A DNA stretch of 64,000 nt from Hygrophila difformis (taxonomy: Eukaryota > Streptophyta > Magnoliopsida > Lamiales > Acanthaceae): NCBI GenBank assembly GCA_030278955.1, contig JAOANR010000006.1, positions 14,419,974-14,483,973 of the forward strand, written 5' to 3'. This document shows positions 58,707 to 64,000 of this stretch, in pieces. The notes beneath the pieces are model-generated. The model did no database searches and was not told the origin of the DNA. It worked only from the letters and a program-made list of their open reading frames with translations. Position numbers and translations under genes: made by a program. Numbering within the stretch: the stretch's first letter is position 1; every line of letters starts with the position of its first letter.

Positions 58707-61640
58707 CTACAACGAAGAAGCTACTGCACTGTAGGCTTGTTCGATTTCCTCTTCTGTCATCTCAATCGTGGTGTCGCTGTCATAAGAAGGATCATCTCTA
58801 CCCATGTTTTCCTTCTTGTTACTGGATTTTGAGTTTGCACGGTTCTGTGGCCTTATGTTGTTCACAACATCATCGTCTTCCATGGTGAGAAATTCTAGCT
58901 CGTATATCTGTTTTGATAGCATTGCTTCTCTGCATAGGTCATCTTTGCTCGAAGAAGATGCACCATCTAACTCTGCCAGCTTTTCAACCAGCCGAGGAAG
59001 GCAGCCCCACTGCTCAATTATCTGTTGGATGCCCTGAAAAAAAGAGTGAATATGAAAAGCGAATCAGGAATCCACAAAGAAATGGAACAGATAAAGCTCG
59101 TGTAATTGTTGCTGATTATATGAAATTTGCTATATTATTTTCGAATTTTCTTAGGCCTTTCCCTTTTCTCCTCTAATTTGAACCAAAAGATTTTTACATT
59201 ATGCCTGTTGTACTGTTCCGACACATCAAACCATAAGCTATCCGTCCAAAGGCGTCAACACATAAATAAATCATGTGTTCAAGGTGACATGAAATCATAA
59301 TGGACAAATTGATGTATAGAAATTCATGTGACTGAGTCCATAATGGTGAAGTGTTAGCAATGAGATTGCATACCAGTCCTTGCTTAAAAGCATCAATAAC
59401 ATCCTGTAGACAGGTCAGGATTCCTTCAGCAGCAACCTTCTTTATCTCACGTGGTTCTGGCTGCAAGAAGGAAAGTAAGCTTCAGTTAAGATTTCAGGCA
59501 CAAATGAAACATAACTGGGAGAATATTAAACCAGATAAACAAATCTTCCAGCATACAGTCATAAACACCTATTCAGGTATATTTTCATTAATTTCACACA
59601 CTGAAATTAAACCTCTTGAGGTACATATTCACCATTCCAACAATATTAGTTATTCATATAAAAGAATTAATTCTGGTAAGACAAATTAAAAGTTATTTTC
59701 CAGCTTGTCATTTCTGTGCAGATTGCAAAAATTGCTACTCTAATAATAGAACCATCTGGTGCATCAAAAAAAGCCCCATTGCTAACTACAATCAACTTCA
59801 ACATAAGGGAATTATATATATAGCATGTTTGCAAGTTCAGTTTAGACACAGTTTCTAACTTACCTTTTCATCTTGATTGTCCAGCCATGACATGGTTCTT
59901 TTAAGATCCTCAACAGCCCACTTCTTCACCATTGAGGCAGAGAAGCAACTTTTTGCCTGATTAAGGCATCACAATTTAAAATGACACAACCACACACATA
60001 ACACCCGAGGGTTGTTGCCAAATAAGTTCATTGTCTTCAAATTTACCCAGCCTGTTTATCAGTAAAAATACACAACATATACAGAAATAGATGGCCATAT
60101 TTGCTTACTCCAATTCATAAGTAGAAAGATGCCATCTGTACACACTTAAGTAACAACAAATGCCGTTTATCCACAATAAAAAAGAAATAGTACCTTGGAA
60201 GAACCAGTGGTTTCCTTTGAACATGAAACCTTTGCTTCTGGTTTTGAAGATTTACTAGACGTCGATGGTCTTATATCTGAGGATAGATTTTGACTTTAAG
60301 TTGGATGAAAATCTTGCTTATTTTGCTCATCTATGTTTTTGCATATATATGTGTAACCAAATAAGCATAAAAATGAATATAAACAAGCATACAAATGTGC
60401 ACGCACATGCACACGGGTACATGAGTGTGGGTGTGTCAGATTTGTCTGAATGAATGTGTGTGTTAATTGCTATGGAAAAATATATAAGAAATGAAAGAGA
60501 TCAAAAAGGGGAACCTTGTTTAGCTTCAACAGAGATGGTTTGCCTCCTCCATGGCTTACCAGCATGCATTATATACATCTCTATATCGACAAGTTTTCTT
60601 TCGGTATAACATTCTGATATCCAGTCCTATATCAGATTGAAAATTATCATCAAATCTAATGCAACAAGTTGAGGGACATAAAAATTAGCAGAGGAAGTAA
60701 GGTTAAATAGAGAAAAAAGAACCAACTGATTCATAAAAATGGATCTAAATCGACTTAGAAGCAATAAAACTGCCAGCACTAACGATTTATGATCACACTG
60801 ATATGGGGAAATGGATAAGCAATCATTCAGTGCAATGAGATGCAGAAGTTTGAGGTTTAAAATTGCTGCTTAAACGTCCACACTTATCCAAATTCCAAGA
60901 ACTTTTCATTTTAATCATGAATAATAAAATTTAATTTGAAAAAACACACAATTAAGAAATAATAACAGATATAAAAGGTAAAGATAACTTCACTGAATAA
61001 AACACACAACGATCAGTACAGGTAAAGCCAAACTGCAAAAACATTATGTTTTATTCGTGCCATCAAGTCAATAAATATGAAAACATTGCACTTGCAGCAT
61101 CATAATACTGAGCACAAAATGAATTTTATCTCAATGTAAAATCTACTGAACCTTGGATATAATAGTTCCACCATCAGCTTTAACTTGCCTAAACTTCGGA
61201 GTGTTGGAAAATGCACACACTAAAAGCGTGCAATCTGAGCTCCAATCTGGCTGATATTCAGCCCCCATTTCCAGCATCTGAGACCTCAGAATACCACGCT
61301 CTGGATTCACAAAACCCGACAGCACAAACACAACACCTTCCTGAACACAAATACATTCAAAAATCAGTACGGAAAATACAAAAGCCCCCATTCTCAACAC
61401 CGAATGCAAATCAGGGTCAAATTACAGCAGTACCATTAATTTCGAGAAATTCTTGGCAACTGACCCAGTAACAGGCTCAATTTCATCCTCCCCTTTCTTT
61501 TCCTGCTCAAATGCATTCTGACCCTTCTTTGACTTCCGAGGGCTTTTTGCCTGCTTCGAATTTTCACCACCCTCATCGTCCCTGTCCCTGGAACTCATCC
61601 ATGAGGGCAAATTCCTTTTTCTTCCAGATGATTCAGACAT
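58707..61640 (-). CDS. XRCC1: DNA single-strand break repair protein XRCC1 (plant type)
   Basis: Nuclear scaffold for base excision and single-strand break repair; plants use it in ROS1/DME-linked demethylation repair as well. Minus-strand exons: 61640-61434, 61340-61152, 60626-60515, 60276-60194, 59956-59864, 59460-59374, 59033-58707. All joins are GT-AG and in phase: 1098 nt, 365 residues, close to the plant family length of about 350. The start MSESSGRKRNLPSWM carries a conserved NLPSWMSSR motif and a Lys-rich tract that may act as nuclear signal. A single BRCT domain follows (about 70-165), with EGVVFVLSGF, the GAEYQPDW region and the DWISECY Trp. Plant XRCC1 lacks the N-terminal domain of animal XRCC1. 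The acidic tail ends with a TEEEIEQAY helix. No lesion was found. Confidence 0.94.
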
Positions 61641-62229
61641 ATTATTGGATCACCAAATCTCTTCCCACTCTCGACAATCGTGTCAATCTACAAACTACAA
61701 TAATCCATTTTCAGAAAACCAAAAGGGAAGAACATCAACAGTAATTTATACGGAGTCGTTTGGCACCTCGATGTCCACTCATCACATCGTATTAACTATG
61801 AACATAATTTTTCATTCCTTTCTTTAGGTGTACATTTGATAAACGAACAACGAGGCGAGCCACATTTTAATTTTGAAACCACAAAACCTACACGAAAATT
61901 GGGTGCTGAAAAGTTACACAACTCCAATTGCATTTAATCTACTTGAATCCAAATCGCAGTAAGCAAATAACCAGAAAACTCCATACCTGTGCAGAGACGG
62001 AAAGACTGCACACTACCTTTTTGTGCTCGTAATGCATAAATAAAGCACGCCAGTGGCACACCGCAAATGGGTTTTTGCGAGGTACGATTTCAATCAACAA
62101 TTTCCGTCCTCCAGGGGTTTCTCAGGAAGCTGAATTCGGTAAAAGTCCTTGCCTTTGCCCTTTTGTGCCTTGTATTTTAAAAATCGGATTTTTTTTATTA
62201 TTATTTTTTTTTTTTTTACTTTGCATGGA
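61641..62229 (-). promoter_or_regulatory. XRCC1 promoter and leader region
   Basis: Upstream of the minus-strand XRCC1 start. A GCACAG/GTATGGAG donor-like site on the minus strand at about 61988 may start a leader intron, but the acceptor was not fixed. No TATA box was assigned. Confidence 0.35.
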
Positions 62230-62279
62230 AACTAAAAGCGTAGTTTGGAGTCTTTGGACGCTGCGTATGAGAAAAGCGC

Positions 62280-62514
62280 TTCTTTGATACTTCTATGCAG
62301 TCCAAGACATATTTTTAAATGTTTATAACTCAAATTGTATATAAGTATAAAATATAAAAATTTGATATTCTAAAACTATGTGATTAGACGAATCTAACAA
62401 GATTTCACATGACTATGTTTTTTCTTATATAACTATGCCTAAAAAATTAATCAAAGCTACCCAATGAATAGTTAGTACTATGCAAATGGTTCATTTATAT
62501 GAGAACGGAGGTAG
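62280..62514. mobile_element. 260-bp-family MITE, copy G, left end worn
   Basis: The interior phrase GATTAGACGAATCTAACAAG and the right end GAACGGAGGTAG plus TA identify the family. The left terminus is not clear. Confidence 0.6.
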
Positions 62515-62701
62515 TACAATTTACATTGCTTAAATCTCCCTAATAAGTTACAATGATGTGTCCTAAATTCTACTTTGCACATCGTCCCATTTTAATAGGA
62601 GTTTTTTTTTTCCCCGAAACAGCCAATTAAGGCTATGAATTTTAATAGGAGTATTTGTTATCATTTATGAATTAAAATTAAAATGTACTTAATAAGTATT
62701 A

Positions 62702-62960
62702 CTTATTCTGTGCCATTTAACTTGTATTGTTTGACTTCTGCACACAATTCAATGCACTTTTTTAATCGTTAATATCTCAAAATATATACAATGAAAAATT
62801 ATATAAAACATATATTATAAAACTACATGATCATACGATTCTAACAAGATCCAACTCGACTATTTTTTTTCAAATATATACTTGGAAGAAAATTAAGTTA
62901 AAGTTGTATAATAAACAGCGTCAGAAAGTCAAACAGACACAATAACTGGGACGGAGGGAG
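62702..62960. mobile_element. Stowaway-like MITE (260-bp family), copy H
   Basis: The right end GGGACGGAGGGAG is followed by TA; the left end CTTATTCTGTGCC is worn and preceded by TA. The interior has the family phrases, including CGATTCTAACAAGATC. Confidence 0.65.
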
Positions 62961-63044
62961 TATTATAATTATACAATTAAAAAAATAGTTAATTGATTTT
63001 AAAAAAAAAAAATCTAATCACATAATTTACAAATGGAACGGACG

Positions 63045-63182
63045 TTGGGACAAGGACTTAATTAAGTGGTCAATTTTCTGAATTCCAACTTCTATCACTC
63101 ATCTTTCTTTCCTTTGGAATTTTTGTGGATGTTACACGGGCTCACAGCACCCCTTTTATGGCCTTATGTTCCGGAGAAAAAA
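63045..63182 (+). mobile_element. Worn SINE of the 5556 family
   Basis: GGGACAAGGACTTAATTAAGTGGTC matches the head, and TTTCCTTTGG, then ACACGGGCTCACAGCACCCC the body. The B box is badly eroded. The flanks ATGGAACGGA and ATGAACCGAA may be a mutated target duplication. Confidence 0.5.
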
Positions 63183-63198
63183 TGAACCGAAGTTATAA

Positions 63199-64000
63199 TC
63201 TATATATATATATTAAAGCATTAGTGAACAACTCATCATACATTTAATGTAGTGTCTCCATTTCAAATTTCTAATTTTTATAAATTTTTGCATTTTTTAA
63301 TTTATCGATTTTAGATTTTCACATTTATTTATTTATTTATTATAGATTTTCAGTTTTTGAAATATATAGAATTCGTACAATATTCACTTTTAAAAAGATT
63401 TGAAAGATTTGAAATTTGAAATTTTGCATATCTTATTTTATCTATATTATTTTGTATTTTTAATTTATTAATTTTAGATTTTCACATTTATTTATTTATT
63501 CATTATAGATTTTAGTCTATTGTGTATAAAATATACCATTTACTTATAAATTCCTACACTATCATCCTATTCTGTCACTATATATTCACTTTTAGAAAGA
63601 TTTGAAAGATAAAATCTGTAATTTTATATTTTTATTTTATCTAGGATTTTATTTATTTGTATTTTTAATTTATCTATTTTAGATTTTATTATTTTGTATT
63701 TTTATTTTATTTATTTTAAATTTTATTGTTGCATTTATAATTTATTTATAGATCATAGGATCATGACGAGCTTTTGCACTGGCAACTAAGAATTATGTTG
63801 TGTTTATGTTTCAATATGGTGAACATTTTGTAAATGCCGGTAATTTTGTATAGGTTTTGTCTCAACTTTGGTTATATTTTATTGTATGGAGAATGATGTA
63901 ATCAAAATGTACATTGCACGTCAGATTATTTATTCATGTTAAAGATATGTTAATGTGTATATGGAAATCCCAATTTTTAGTTTTTAAAAGATATTTAATT
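63199..64000 (+). mobile_element. Helitron-like 5' end, cut by window edge
   Basis: TCTATATATATATATTAAAG begins right after an A, as in plant Helitrons. The next 170 bp match the minus strand of 1-203 (GTGAACA, then ATTTAATGTAGTGTCTCC, and the TTTATTTA tract). The rest is AT-rich with repeated TTTAGATTTT phrases. It continues past the right edge. Confidence 0.55.

Overview
The window looks like nuclear DNA of a flowering plant, most likely a eudicot. It is AT-rich, its genes have many GT-AG introns, and it holds plant proteins (Aux/IAA, plant-type XRCC1) and plant transposon families (CACTA, Stowaway-type MITEs, L1 with DUF4283-type ORF1, tRNA-derived SINEs, Helitron ends). The species cannot be named from sequence alone. 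Exon joins were made by eye from ORFs, splice signals and recalled family sequences; no search was run.

Layout: 1-18.1 kb has no host gene. It holds a Helitron end, a cluster of Stowaway-like MITEs (4.3-5.3 kb), a SINE, a 2.8-kb CACTA element (6415-9225), three exact tandem copies of a 139-bp unit (14197-14613), a decayed CACTA end, a 500-N gap (16663-17162) and a large inverted repeat against that gap. A three-exon Aux/IAA gene lies on the minus strand (18151-19216). From 20 to 33.9 kb there are only repeats: MITEs, SINEs, non-autonomous hAT elements, a foldback MULE-like element and a young gag-only LTR retrotransposon (28799-32667) with a GC-rich minisatellite where pol would be. eIF3g (two exons, plus strand) is at 34070-35755. 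A full-length but broken L1 LINE follows (36509-42173, 17-18 bp TSD). NAA15, the large NatA subunit, fills 42863-58024 on the minus strand with 26 recognisable exons; its introns hold hAT and other TEs. XRCC1 (seven exons, minus strand) is at 58707-61640, directly upstream of NAA15. The right edge has more MITEs, a worn SINE and another Helitron end.

The four host genes are separate housekeeping or signalling genes: auxin-response repression, translation initiation, N-terminal acetylation and DNA single-strand break repair. They do not form a cluster of related function. NAA15 and XRCC1 are, as I recall, also neighbours in Arabidopsis, so this may be old microsynteny.

The most notable points are three apparent reading-frame lesions in an otherwise complete NAA15, a set of hAT-type elements (8-bp TSDs) that are each packed with a different short motif, and the gag-only retrotransposon with its minisatellite.
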